From the NCBI RefSeq assembly GCF_030035675.1, contig NC_084480.1:251717981-251781980 (forward strand): a DNA stretch of 64,000 nucleotides. Direction: 5' to 3'. This document shows positions 14,501 through 29,500 of the stretch, one piece after another. The stretch comes from Rhineura floridana. Its lineage: Eukaryota > Chordata > Lepidosauria > Squamata > Rhineuridae. The translations under genes were made by a program, and so were the position numbers. The notes under the pieces are model-generated. The model worked only from the letters and a program-made list of their open reading frames with translations, was not told the DNA's origin and made no database searches. Each line of letters begins with the position of its first letter. The stretch's first letter is position 1.

Positions 14501-17500
14501 AACAAATACCAAATACAATGCTAAACGTTTTTAAGCTTGGTGCTGTGAAATAAACTGGTGCACAGCCTCCTTGAACTACCAGTCTACAGCAATGGATTCT
14601 GGAGTGACTTCATAGTAGGTAATAGCCTGGAGTATATAGAAGTTCTCTATAGCTTAGGACTGTGGTGGTTCCCTGTTATTCTGGTGTCCTATTTCCCCAA
14701 ATATTTAGAATGTGGAACACTTAATTCTCCCAGCTGATATGCTTCCCATTGGAATATTTGGCAATATTCCGTGAGATGGTAAGACCATCAAGCCAGCATG
14801 GAACCCATAGGATATATCCAGTGCAAACACATAATGCTCCAATTTAACAGAACAGGGTTATTTGTGTAACATGCAAATAAATACCACCACCCCCAGTATA
14901 GTGGTGCAAAAACATTTATTTGGGTATATGATGATAATGCTATTATAACATGATTTAGGCAACAAAATTCTATACCGTATGCCTTCACTGTTTCCGGTTT
15001 CTGGATCCCTTGCGAGGTATTGGCCAACCACTGTTCCAGCTTCCAAACATTCCTTGATATTTAAAATATATACACAAGGATCAAAAACAGGCCCTTCATC
15101 TATATCCCGTACTTTGACAACAACCACACAAGTACTTGTAGAAATTGCTCTTGAATTTGGTGCCAAAATATAAGGTGCTTCATTATTTACAACAATTTCC
15201 AATCTTCTCTCCTTGGTTTTCTCATAGTCTAGTCCCTGAAACATAAATATAAATAAAGTCAAACCATATACACATAGCAAATATGGATAATGAAGTATGG
15301 CAAAAGTGATTAAAAAATACTATGATTCCCCATTCAGTATCAGATTGTGGATGGAATGTCCCTTCCCTTGGTTTCAAAGGCCTCCCAGATAAATTTGCCA
15401 AGTAAGGATTTTAATGGGCTCTCCTGTCTGGTGGGCCAGAAGGCCACTTCTTGCCCTTTACCTTCCAATTTGCCTTAAAACAGGCATAGGGAACCGCTAG
15501 CCTGCTGCCCAAATTAAGCCCGCTGGGGATCTTATTTGGCCCATGAGACTGCTTCTCCCCCCAACCACACCCAACTACAGCTACAAAAGAACAGTTAGGA
15601 GACTAAAGTTGCCCTCCCAATTGAGCCTCTGCATTCAGTGCCTTTTAAATTTTGTGTCAAATGCAAGTCTCGCTGGGATCTGCTCCTGAGTGGAGCCAAA
15701 TTCAAGCCAGGTTACAAAGAAAGGAAGGATGAACTGGGGACACATTTAAAGTGTCCTTCCAAGTCTTTCCTTTAAAGTTGAACCATCTGATGTCGTCATG
15801 ATTGACAAGTGAGTGACCACACCTACTTGTCTGCAAGGTTTGGGGGACTTCAGGATCCAGTCCTTTACCCCTGTCTCCCTTTGCATGTTTTGGTAAAAAA
15901 GCATGGAGTCAGTTTGATACCAGGGCTGTGGAGTCGGTATGTCAAACCTTCAACTCCGACTTCTCTATTTTTCTACTGTCCAACTCCGACTCCTTCATAA
16001 ATGGCAAATGTATATTAATTTTTCTACTCTCTGACTCCGACTCTGACTCCTTCATAAATGGCAAATGTATATTAATGTATTAATATCAATAAATTAATAT
16101 TAATATTAAAATATTAATTTTATTTTGAAGTCGGAGTCAGTACATTTCTACCGACTCCGACTCCACCCAAAATTGCTTCCAACTCTGACTCCACAACTCT
16201 GACTCCACAGCCCTGTTTGATACTCCACCATTGTTGGCAAGTACCAAATAGACACTTAATGACAGAGATGCTTTCTTGTCCTGCCTGACATTACCTTCAC
16301 AATTTGCATCCTTGGTTGTTAATATGCAGATAGACTGGGGTTCACCAATAGGATAAAGGTTTTTAAAAACCTGTTTTTCCATGAAAGGAGTCCATCCAAT
16401 CTCAGTACTATGTGTCAGACTTTCCAGTAATTTCAAAAGGAAGCAAGATTTGTTTTGTAAACTGTTGCGTGGCAGTTATACTAGTGAACACTTTCTATGT
16501 ACAATAGTACTAGACAAGTGGGAGATGCAACTGAGATAAGGATGAGATATAAATCTAATAAATAAATAAATAATAAAATGTTGCAGAATAGAGTGCTGTT
16601 GTTCAGGATTCATTCTATAGTCTTCTCCTTATTTTCTGATTTGTCTCTGAAGTCAGTCAGCATTCTGTGGCCTCTGAGCATGCTCAATCCTTATTAAGCT
16701 GTTTTTGGGCTCATCCCCTTAACATTTTTCTGAAGATTTTGTGCTTCTGCAAACCTTGGGTCCCCTCCCCCTCCAGCATGCTGATACCTTCCTGTTGTAT
16801 AAGTGGTGGCATTTTAGCAACATAAGCAATAGCACTCAAAACCTGAACATAGGGAATGATGACACAACACTGGAACTATATTGTATGTTTCTTCCTTTAC
16901 AGTTTTTTTTAAATTCCAGAAGAGAAAAATTACATCTACTTTAAAAGCCTTTTAAGTAGACACCTTATCCCAGTCTGCGTCTGTGTTTAATTGCTTTTTA
17001 ATATATGTTTAAACCTTCTTTTTAAAAAATTTTAAGCTTTTTAAAAAATGTTTTTAAAGATGTTTTGTTTGAATATGTTTTTAATTTTGTGTTTTAATAT
17101 ATTCTGAAGTCTGTTTTTATGATGTTTTAAAATGTTTTTAGTGCTTTTGTTTGCCACCCTGGGCTCCTACTAGGAGGAAGGGCAGGATATAAATCTAATA
17201 ATTAATTAATTAATTAAGAAGCAAGTAAAATGAAAATAATGAGACATCTACAGTGGTTTGTATCACATGTCACGCTAAACCAAACCTTGGTTTAGAGTGA
17301 ACCAATGAACACCACTTTGCTCCTCCCCAGTCCTTCTTGCTGCTGCACTGCACTAAGCTAAGCCAAGGTTTGGCTTAGTAAATCATCCAAAGCGGGGCTT
17401 ATGGTTAAGCTCTCTCCTCACTAACCACAAGCTATAACCAAGCCTGTAATGTGAGCAAAGCCAGTATTTGGTCAATGGACAGATTGGAAAAAATTACTGT

Positions 17501-20500
17501 TAAGATATTATAATAAATTTAAATTTTGAGACAACAGTCCAACTGCAGAAAGTAAGAGATACTGAAATCTGACTGAAAATTATTACTAATGTCTGTGTTG
17601 CCCAAATAGGATTGGATTCCCTTGAAAAACTCTAAACTACTTATGAAAGTATTTTGCATTCCATTTCACAGGTTACCTTTTCAATACATAAAGTACCAGT
17701 ATTTGAGTCTGGATTTTTTATAATTTTGAAAGCACCATCTTCATTTCCCCTTATAATGTTGAAGGTAGCATGCCAGGCTGGTGTTCCAGGTGAATCTTTG
17801 TCTACGACACCAATGTCCATTACTTTTGCATCAATTGTATTTTCAGAAACATACGCTTCATACTGAAATTAACAAGATTTTCAGAGATTAGTTTACTGTA
17901 CATAGTTCAAAACCATATAATCACAGTTCCAAGATGGGAGATACTTGGCTCAGCAATACTACATGTGAGAAGGGTCTTGGGATTGTTGTTGATCAGAAGC
18001 TGAATATGAGCCAATAGCATGATGCCGCTGCAAAAAAGGCAAATGCTATTTTAGGGTGCATTAACAGAAGTATAGTTTCCAAATCACGTGAAGTATTGGT
18101 TCTATTTGGCACTGGTTAGGCATCATCTTGAGTACTGTGTCCAGTTCTGGACGCTGCACTTTAAGAAGGATGCAGACAAACTGGAACAGGTTCAGAAAAG
18201 GGCAACAAGGATGATCAGGGGACTAGACACAAAGCCCTATGAGGAGAGACTAAAAGAACTGGGCATGTTCAGCCTTGAGAAGAGAAGACTGGGGGGAGAC
18301 ACGATAGCACTGTTCAAGTACTTGAAATGTTGCCACACAGAGGTGGGCCAGGATCTCTTCTCAATTGTCCCAGAGTGCAGGACATGGAATAATGGGCTCA
18401 AGTTGCAGGAAGCCAAATTTCAACTGAACATCAGGAAAATCTTCCTAACTATTAGAGAGGTACAACAATGGAACCAATTACCTACGGAGGTGTGGGTGCT
18501 CCAACACTGGAGGCATTCAAGAGGCAGCTGGACAGCCACCTGTCGGGTATGCTTTAAGTTGGATTCCTGCACCGAGCAGGGGTTTGGACTCAATTGTCTT
18601 AATAGGCCCCTTCCAACTCTACGATTCTATGATATAATTTAATAATTAGATTAAATCTGTGCCAGCAACTGGAATATTAAAATGTGCATTTTTATCTTTC
18701 CAATTCAGGGTAAGTAATAAGGAAACAGCGGGGCAGCTTCTTACCAAGGCTGATTTAAGTGTGGAGTTAGCAGCTGTGGGTTTAGACACATATTTATGTA
18801 ATTAATTCAGATGATACCAACAAAATAAACACCAGAGAATATAGAAAATTTGAAAATGAGAAATAATGGTCTAATACATTTGAAGGCAGCAAACATACCA
18901 TGCTGTGTTCACACATGGGTGCATGATCGTTTGTATCTTCAACCTGAATTACAACTGTTCCAGTAGTGCACAAACCAAAGGGCTGACCTCCCATATCTCT
19001 TGCTTCTACCAGTATTGTGAATTGTTGTATATTCTGAAAAAGACCATAACAAACAGTATGTGAATATCGTCCAGCTATATGGAATGAATGAGAAGGAGGA
19101 GGAATGAAGAAGAAAAAAAGAGATCAATGGCCCGCAAGATCCTCTTGCTAGTGATCCACTTTGGTCATATTTTTTTCTATGCTGCAAGTTCCTAACTGCA
19201 CAAATGCTTTTAAGGCTTCTTATGCAGATTCAGTTGCCTGCTTGTCAGCAGTGAGTTTCCTTTCCCCTGCCCTCACTGTTGCCTCCTGCAAAAAGTTGAT
19301 TAAAAGAGAGATAACCTCTCTTTTTTCCCTGTTGAGGAAAGGAGGGATAGCTTCCCTTTCCCTTTCTGTTCACCTTTTGCAGGATGAAGCAGCAGCAAGG
19401 TGGTGCTTGTACTTTCTGCAACAGCTTGGCACTAGCGTAAACCCGCCTTTTCTGTACAGGACTCAGAGAAGGGAAGGTTCATTGACAATCACAAAGTAAT
19501 GGGTTTGGACAGCAAAACAAACCAACTTGTGCATCCCTGCCTTTATTTATTTTTATTTATTATTAAATTTATATTCTGTGCTTCCTCCGAAAAGGAATCT
19601 TTTTGTATTTGTTTATGTATTAGCTTGTATGTGTCACAGTACTAGTACAAACATTTGTGTGACTATTTGCTCACAGATAAGGTTTTGCAATGCACTTGAT
19701 CTTACAGCTTCAAACACAACAGAAGGGGTAGCACAGAAAGAAGGGAGTGGGTAGGAATGGCCATCATGACTTGAACTAGCATTCTATTCACTGGTATGAT
19801 AATCGATCCGTTCCATGCAAAACTGAGCTCAGAGAATGGCTGAAGAATGTTATCCAGGTCATCTTATAATGTGGCATTTGTCTTCACCCTAAGAGTGTGA
19901 ACTGTGAACCAGGGGGGTCTGAGTTCAGAACTTGCCACAGCAATAAATGTAGCTTTAACTGCTACCCCTTCACCCCAACAATATGGGAATAATACTACCA
20001 ACCTACCTTACAGATATGTCAAAAACACTGAGATAATCTATATTATCTATATGGCCTAAGATGAAACATTTTTAAAGTAATGCTACCTTTTTTCCTCATC
20101 CTTTTTAAGTCTATACTGGAATTTGGAAAGGAGCCTTGGGTGTACTTTCTTTCCTCACCTGAGAAACTCAGTGATGCAGTAAGGCCAACTGATAGCAAAT
20201 CACAATATCCTTCCTCGTTTAAGTCACTTACTGCTATGAAGGCTTTCATGAATCACCACAGATTCATCAGTTCTGTGCTAGCAGCTGGCCCTCCCCTACA
20301 ACCCATTTTCATAGTTCTTTTACCAAGCTCTTTGTCTTCTGTCCTGATTTCGGTGCCCTGGGCTGAATTTAGAACATGGCTGAAGCTAAAGAAGCAGACA
20401 TCATATATAAATGAAAGCAAGTTCTTATCTTTCATCTTTCCATCATACTAGGACACTGTGCACTGAATTAACTCATTCTCCAGAGCAGTAGTGGGGAATC

Positions 20501-23500
20501 TGTATTCCTCCAGATGTTGTTAGACTTCAATGCCCTTCAGCCCCAGTCAGCAAGGGGAAAGGAGAAGATGGGAATTTTAGTCCAGCAACATTTGGAGGGC
20601 TACAGATTCCCCACCCCAGTATAAACTGCATGTACACATCAAAAAGCCAGTCAAAACAAGAGACAAGAAGGCCATGTGTCTGCATATTCATAATATCCAG
20701 AGAAACACAATCTCAGCAGGCACTGTCTACCTTCCAACAGGCTGTGCAAGAGGCACTGCCACGCCTGGTTCTTTTCTCATAAAAAACAGACCAAGCCATG
20801 CTTCTCCTTACCACCCAGTAGAAATTGCCCAGAGATACATGACTGCTATAAAATTATTCTGTCACTTCAGTAGTTATATCTCTTCTATGCAGTTATGTCT
20901 CTTGACTGGGCTTGTTCAAATGCAAAGTGCAATAGCTCAAAATGGGTAAGACATTCAGTATACAGACTACATTTACAACAGCTTTCCTCTTTTTCTCATT
21001 CATGAACTCCTGCTGCAAAATGTTGTTGTTGTTTTCAGAGATTCATGGGTCCTCTATCTCCCCCACCCCAAATTCTGTCTTACTGATAGGCATAATTCTT
21101 AACAACATTAGAATTTCAATAAAATTACCTCTCTGTCCAGAAATGGCGATGCCAACGTAATAGAACCTGTATCTGGATTTATACTGAATATATTGGCACC
21201 TTGAAAAGGTAGAGGATTTTGGCCCACAATTCTGTATTTCAGTTTTGTGTGCAATGTATCAGGTTCATCTCTGTCTGTTGCAGTTATTTGTCCAATTAAG
21301 GTACCTGCATAAACAAATTATCAGTGTTACATTTTTAACATTGTACTGTAACATGCGGCTCAAATGATTGGAGATCTAGCCTAAAAAAGCACTGCACATA
21401 CACAACCCACTCCTACAGTACTTGAAAAGAAAACACTACATAATTGTTAATTACAACCTCAGTAAAGCCTGTGGTCACAACTGATGTTTTGCAACTTCTT
21501 GTTTCAATAGGGCTCGTGTAAAGGGTTCCAGCATGAGCCCTGCTGAAATGAAGACAAGATGTGCAGCAGTGCGTGGTGTCCTGCAATATTTGCATTATTT
21601 TTTAAAAGAAATCATTCTGAGCTTTTAGTTAATTACATATACTTGTAATGTATCTACATATTTCATTTCACAGAGATTGCTAACAAAACAAATTTCTTAA
21701 ATGGGTGGGAAACACACCCAACAGAAAATAATAATCTAAATTTGACATTAAGGGTCATATTTTTATAAATCTATGTTGATTTATATCTAAAAACATAGTC
21801 TCAGGGTTACTTGTTCCCCAACCATTCTTAGTGGAACATGATCAGTTAGTGATTATATGACACTGCACCGTATAAATACGTGCATGATTGTTGCTGTCTA
21901 TTTGGCAGTATTCTAGGCATACTGTAGCCTCAGTTGTTCTTGCCTAGTCTGTTACATTCATTTTGAAAATTACCATCTAACAACTGTCCCTGACTTCACA
22001 AGCAGCATTTGAATGCACAACAATGCAAAGTTTCCAAGAGAAACAACTTTTATTCTATCTAGAAAATAATCTCCTCCTTACCATTTTGCAGCAAAGGTTT
22101 ACATAATGCTTAATGAAAACAAGTCTCACACTCTCCAAACTGGATATATCTTTATAATAACAATACAAATTTACAGAAGCTTTCAGTAAGAAATCTGATT
22201 TCACCATTCTTACAAAGAGGGAATGTTCCATACAAATAAATCTGGGTGCAAATTTCAGTCTAATCGGAAAGCTTTCGAAAACTTGATAGGAGGGGTTATA
22301 GCCCAGTGATAAAGCACATACTTTGAAAGTAGACGGTCCTGACTCCCAGGTTCAATCCCAGGCACCTCCAGTTAAATGATCAGGTAGCAGGTGATGGGAA
22401 AGAACTCTGCTGCAATTCTTGGACTGCTGCTGCCAGTCAAAGTAGACAATATGGACCAGAAGGACCAGTCATTTGACTTGGGGTATGGCACTTTTATATG
22501 TTCATATATACTGATGCACAATATAATAATAAAATGGCACAGATACACATAATTAGCGTAACTGTACTATTTTTTTTATTTCTAACCTGCCCCATTCCAA
22601 TGGGATAGTGCAGTCAATACATTTAAAATCCAATGCAATACCGTAAACAAATTAATATTACCCTACATTGGTTTAACCTCAACAATTAAATAACATCCAA
22701 ATAAGGAGGTTAAAGATTTTAACACTGGTTGACATTCAGTGTCATGCAAACAGACTTCTTATCACGGGCTTTTCGTTTTTTCTCCTTCTCCCCTACAGCC
22801 CCCCCCATCTGCTCCAGAGAGTTCACCAATCCTCCAGTGCAAATTTTGGGAGCACACAGAGGAGAGGAAGGTGAAGTCCTGTTGCACAAGTGGAGGTCCA
22901 TTCCACTGGCAGAAAGGCACCATTGGATTTCACATATTGTATAAAACAAATTGAAAAGATGTTTTAAAACATGTATCTGCTTACCAACTCTGCTGTTTTC
23001 AGCAATAATAAAAGTACAAGTACTGGGGTTAAAAACTGGGGGGTTGTCATTATCATCCTCAATTCGGATTATATGTACAAGTGGTATCTCTGGAGTGTAG
23101 CCATCTAATGTCCTAGCATAGCATATGATCTGTACAAAAAAGAGGAAATACCTATGTAAACATAGTTGCTTTCCTTGTAATGCATCACTGTTTTCCACTA
23201 AAAAGACAAGCAAACAAGCCAGCATTTATGTTCTTATACTTTTAACAGTGATAGATTGACAGTGAGATTTACTTTTTGCATTTTACCAGTAACAGAACTG
23301 CTGTAGAATTTTTAAACTCAAAGAGCATTTCTGTGTTTCATCAGCATAAAAAATCTGAAGTTTTTACTTGATACGTTCTTTTTCACTGTCAAAATTCTAC
23401 ATCATTAACAGTTTCATCTATCAGACAGAGAATTTCATTCACTACCTCAGAAGAAGCTCTGATTAGTGTAAGGATGAGAGTGCTGATCCTACCATTCCAA

Positions 23501-26500
23501 TCCAAATATTCAAGATGAACAAAGTGGCAATGAATACTATTGATCCATTGTTTAAATCACACCATTTTATACATGAACAGACAGCATAACAATGCATTTG
23601 ACTGCATATTTTAATTTTAAAAATCAACAAATTTAGAAGTCTTACCTGAAATTCTACATACTCTTCCCGATCTATTGGGCAAGTAACAAAGAGATTTCCT
23701 GTTTCACGCTCAATGTAAAAATAATTTTGTGGTGGTTGGTCAACACCAGGACCACTTATAGAATAGGTGATGTTGTATTTTTCAGCTGTATCAGAAGACA
23801 ACTATATAAAGAGAATGATGTATGAAACAGAAGTGAAACACCATAACTGCATATCCTATATCTCAGAACTCAAGTATAAAGCTGTCTCATTTTCAGGCAC
23901 CCAAATTAATTCAGACTCCTGTAGAACATGAAAAATATCTGAGCATTTAAAATTCTTCATAGTATATACATGAGAGAAATTTGGAACACACTTTTCAACT
24001 TTGAGATCATAAGCACACTTACTTGCAAGTAAGCCCTCTTTGTTTTAATAGAACTGATTTTCAAGCAACTATGTTTAGGATCATTCCATCTGATACAAAT
24101 TACTCTCTGGTACAGCTTTTCCCAACCTTGGGGTCCCCAGATGTTGCTGGACTACAGTTCCCATAATTCCTGACATTGGTCATGCTGGCTGGGGTTGATG
24201 GAAGTTGTAGTCCAGCAACATATGAGGACTCAAAGGTTGGTAAAAGCTGCTGGTACTTTAATTGCTGATATTGCAATTCTTTTGTCAAATCTCACTGTAC
24301 ATGCTAGCACTATTGTTATCCCTTCCCAAAATTCCAGTGAAGGTTGCAACAAGACTACTCTGCAAATCCCATTCTGCCCTAATCCATGCTGCAAAGAGGA
24401 ACTTGGCAGATTGTCATAATTTCTTGTTCTGTTATATCTCAATATTTATAAATCAGAAGATGAGGTTTGTAGTTAGCATCGTAGCAACATTTAATATTAT
24501 CTTGGGCTTCTGGAATACGAGTTGCATTATTTCTCTAACCTAGAGCAACAAGATGTATTCTGCCTACACTGGAAGATTTCTTTCTCAGAAGGTAAACTTG
24601 CTCAAAATGCTAAAGTGAAAGTGTAATCAGGCTTCCTTAGTAAAAGTTACCTGCTGAATTTGCATCGGGAAAGGTCCCAGTGAGTTTTCCATTATAATGG
24701 TTGGAACAGGAGCCCACCTTCGTTTACTTCGTCTAAGAACAGTTTCTCCTGTTTTATGAGTCTGGGTTTAGGAGACAGAAACAAGCAAACACACAATCAG
24801 TAATATATTCCAGTAATTCCTTACTTCTCCCTCTCTCCTGTAGTTCATTGTACCTGTTAGCTTTCCCCAGAATTTCATCACAGTATCCATCTGATTTTTC
24901 TTCTTGAATTGTTATAACAATCTGCTATAACATTGTGAGTTCTTCAACCCTGTACAACTGTTTTCAGATTTCCATTGCTCAATGTTCATTAGGTTTCCCA
25001 CTGCCCCAAATATGCTTCTTTTCTGAGATTTTAGTGCCCTTGATAAGTTTCAGCCCTTATCTTTACCTGAAGTGAGTGCTAAAATTATAGAATAAAACAA
25101 ATTATTCTGCTGACAGCTATCTTTCAGTTACTCCTCCTGCTCTCTAATACATAATGTATTGTAAACATATCAACACACTGCAAGTACTCTGATCTTACTT
25201 ATTTTCATTGCCTGCTGCTTGCTTGTAGGCACTAGGAAAGTCTCAGTGCAGTACTGTTATGCCAAGTATTTTGTTTTATTAGATCTTGACTAGGAACTGG
25301 ATCTAGCCAGTGGGTCAGTTCTTGGATTCACCCACCCGTGAATCACCTGACTATGATACTATGACAGCATGTGACCTATTTTCCCTTTGTGGTGCAGCAA
25401 GCTGTGCTACAAAGGAAAATCCAAGCCCAGACATATGGGTCTTGAAGTTACTCCCAATCAGCTGGTAGGCACTGACTTCAAGCTCCACTTTCTGCAGGGG
25501 TGGCTGCACTACTGAGGTCCCCATAGAAAACTCAGTAGCACAGCCAATGCTAGCCAGCTTGAAGTCAAGGCTTATCACCTGATTGCCTGTGATAGTAAGT
25601 CTCCCTTGCCAATAAGCAATCAGGAGCACACTTTAAGGTGTCCGGCTGTGCATTGGAAGTCACATCTTCACTTGTCCCTCACCTCTTGCCACATATGAAA
25701 TCAGGTGTGCAGCAGATCAGCATGGTTTGGGGAAAATGGCCTCATAGCCAAACTGGGACCGGAGGTTCCCCATCCCAACATTAGATACTAGCAAGAAAAG
25801 TGAAGGATGAGATGCAAGGCTACTGCTTTCAATGGCAGTTACATGGCTCACATAACACCTAGTTTCAATCTAAATACTTTGATGCAGGATTTATAGTCCC
25901 TCTGAAGTCAATGGGATTATATGGGTTTTAATACAAGTCCTTAATACATTTTCATGTGAACCAGGAAGATAGCGATAGTTGTTTTAATGACAATACCTAT
26001 AACTTTAATAGCTACGTTTGCCTACTGAGGAAGGTAACTGAAATGTACTTTGATATAAAAAAGCTTGATATAAATGAATGTCACCTTTTTGGGATGTGAT
26101 AGCAAATTAACATGTATTTTCTTTTGCTGATGATCTTGCATGTCCTTAAGCAATATCATAAAAGTTTTCTTCTCCGAAGACAAAGAAACAACATTTGTTG
26201 TATACACAGAACCATCTTCTAGAACCAAGAAGTCAGGATCACTTGAACTGATCAGGTCAGAAGTCCTAAGGCATTGTCTCAGATTTACTGTAAAAAGAAA
26301 AATGTAAAAACTGTCAAGCAAGAAACAAAGTTGCAAAGATTAACTTCTAATTTTGCTTCCTAAAACTGTTAATTAGGTGGTTATACTTGCAAGGTCAGAA
26401 TAATGTCTCTGTAGCGCTGTCATGGCATAATTTGTGACATTGCACCGGAGACAAAATCAGGTCTGCCCTACTCATTTATTTAACAGCACAGTATATTTTA

Positions 26501-29500
26501 GGATAAGATTATTTTCATATAAGCTTTTGCATAATTAATAATGCTTGCTTTAAACCTTCACCTAAATCTAGCTCCATAGATTTTAAAATCTGTGTAACAA
26601 ATTTTAAAAGTAGCTTCATTTAATGAAAATTAACCTATTTGTAATGGGTGGGAAATTGACAAGGGGCAGCACAGACACACATAGTTTGCCTGTACATTGT
26701 CATAAATGGTGTACATCTTATTTCAAAAACAACTTGATACTCTAGTATGAATTTGATAAGCTGATCTTATCTACCTAGAGTCTCCACAATGGGGCAGACT
26801 ATGAATCCAACTAGGAATGATTAAATGAACAAATGAATAATCTGGTTACAGATGAGAATGAGACCCAAAATCCAAAAAAACTTTTTAGTTTGTTAGTTGG
26901 TGACAGCAGAGGTTTGTTTAGAGTCAGTAATAAAATACATTTGCTTATGCCCCCATGCTTAAGATACTAAGGCTGCAATCCTAAGGCTCCAGAGGAGGGC
27001 AACCAGAGGTGGTTTATCAGCTTCATCAGTGAGGGCAGAGAAGCCCTCTTGCAGTCCTCTGTCCTTTTCTGATGTTGGGTTTGTTTCTGTGTGCATTTAG
27101 TGTTTAAACCTTTTCCTCCCTAGGGAACGGGGCAGGGATGTCAGAGGACCAGGAAGGCATTGCATCCTTCAGATCTAAAGGTGGTGTTCAATGAAGCAGC
27201 TGCGCTAGCACAAGGATTAGCACTAGTGCAACAGTACTTTCCCCCCTCTCCTCACCCCTATGTGCACCCTGTACCATCCCCAAATCTGCTCTGTAGGATT
27301 GGAGAAAACCCCAGAACAGTTTAGAGGGTGCATGAGAAGAAGAGAGGGGATAACATTCCATTGTGCAAGGAGAAAACCTTGCACTCATGAAATCTCATCC
27401 TCAGCACTACATTGTATAGCACCCTAAGGCTTCCCCTGGTCTGCTACGGACATTATCCCTATTGGGCCCCAGTGATGTTGGAGCTCCAACACTGGTAGCG
27501 CAAAAGCTATGGACGTTTCCATGGTGGTGTGGAGGGGGAATCCGACACGAAGTCTCTCCAAGGTCAAAGTTCTTTCTCCACCTTCAAAAATGGAGATCTG
27601 ATGCTTCCTGTGGTTTTTAAGACACCCTCCCATGGACTGTATGATTGCAGGGTAACAGCACAATCCAATGCATATTATTTATTTGGAAGTAACCCCATTC
27701 ACTTCAATGACACTTACTTCCTATTAAGTGTGTTCAAGATTGCAGTAGTAGGTTTCATGCTTATGGTCTAGCTATGAGTAAGTCCTGTTGAACACAGTGG
27801 TGCTCACTTCCAAAACAATATGCATTTGGATTGCACTATAAATGTGGGGGGGGGAGAGAGAAAATAAAACAGATAACATCAGTGTAAAAACAACAAAAAG
27901 GAGATTCTAGTAATTATTTCTTACCTCTGCCAATTAATGCTCCTGCCTCTAGTTTGGAAGGCACATTAAAAGTCACTTTCTTGCAAGCTTCACAAAGTAA
28001 ACTTAGTACCTAAGGAGAAAAGGGATCCAAGTTACATTTGTTGCTCTTTTTGTAAATAAGAAAGAATAAACAACAGGCATAAATATAATAGAACAGTATA
28101 GCCTTTATATATGCATTAGATTTTCCCAATTGCAGTCATATTAAGGAATATCAAATACACCACTGTTCTTCAGCCTTTGGTCCCCAGCCCAGCCAATGAT
28201 CAAGGATGATGGGAGTTGTAGTCCAACAACATCTGGAGACCCAAGGTTGAAGAACAGTGAACTATGCCCCTCTCATTTCCAGGTTCCGCCAGTATTCAAT
28301 AACAGTTCCTAAGCCTTCATACTGTTTGATATTGGTATGAGAAAAGAAGGATTTGGTATTTTTTGACACAACGACATCTAGGCCATATTGCACTGTTACG
28401 TACACAACATGTGTTTTAATATGCTTACATTAAGTTCATAAAACTTTCTCTGGTCAGCAAACCAGGAAAAATGGCACATGTTAATTAATGTATTCCCCCA
28501 GAAAATGAAACACTGATCACATGGTACATATCAGGTGGCTGGGTTTACAGAAAGTTTTGGCAAGCAGATGAAAAGAATGTTTTATGCTGCAAAGTACAAA
28601 CACCAATGCCCCTTCCTCTTCAGCAGGAACTGCTGGTATGGTAATGAAAAGCACTAATTCTTGAATAGTGCTTTTTGAGGACAGCATTTGATTGTAATGG
28701 GTATTGATTTTGAGCTCAAAGTTTGTTGTTCTAATTTGGTCATGTTCTTGCCACTATACCACTGATTTAGCTTTGAAGGCAAGGAGAAAAATCACTAAAT
28801 GGGAATAGGTGCATGCCGAGTTGCCATCTTGACAGCTTGGGCAACCAAATATAATTACAAGATGCCCAGGAACCCAGCAAAAACAACATGATGTTTCTCT
28901 AGAAAGTCTTTAAGTTGAAACAACTGACAGAAAATAATAGGTGTGAGCTGAAGCTGAATGAGTCTATAGCTAGAATGAACTATGGGAATCAGTATAGAGA
29001 ACTGTGGGAATCAGTGAGATTTCAAAAGGTTCCACAGAATACACAGTTGATTAGGTTGGGAGTTTTCTTACTACATCATAAAAGTTGTGGAATGAACAAT
29101 GTCCATGATACAATACCTTTCATTATTCATGGACTGCCACATCATGTGGAAGTTGGATAATCCAATAGCAAGCTATTTATTTACTGTATAAACATAGTTA
29201 CAGGCCACCTGTTTGGATATTACCCCTACAAGGTGCCGTACTTTAAAATATACCACAAGAATCAAGTCAGTTGTGAAAGTTGTCATTTGTCAAGTCAGTA
29301 TAAAAACTGCAACTTGGGCCAGACAAACTACACATTAATCATAATAAAACATTTCCAATAAGCAAGACAGAACATTTTAAGATAGTTTAATAACTTAAAA
29401 CAGTAGTAAGAAAAGAAAAGGCACCTGAAAACAGTATGGCATTAAGACCCATTTAAACACTTAAACATTTAAATATGGGGTCAGTTGCCATTTGGTAGGG

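Larger units (their letters stand above)
15236..17676 (-). other. Intron 9 of desmocollin A
   Basis: It contains the hAT element above and an L2-like tail at 16.92-17.21 kb. The stretches 15.25-15.9 and 16.22-16.9 kb show no gene or clear repeat. Confidence 0.7.

Noticed and set aside
18088-18642. 184-codon open frame that could pass as a gene
   Set aside because: Its protein is the C-terminal part of CR1 ORF2, so it is listed as a LINE fragment.
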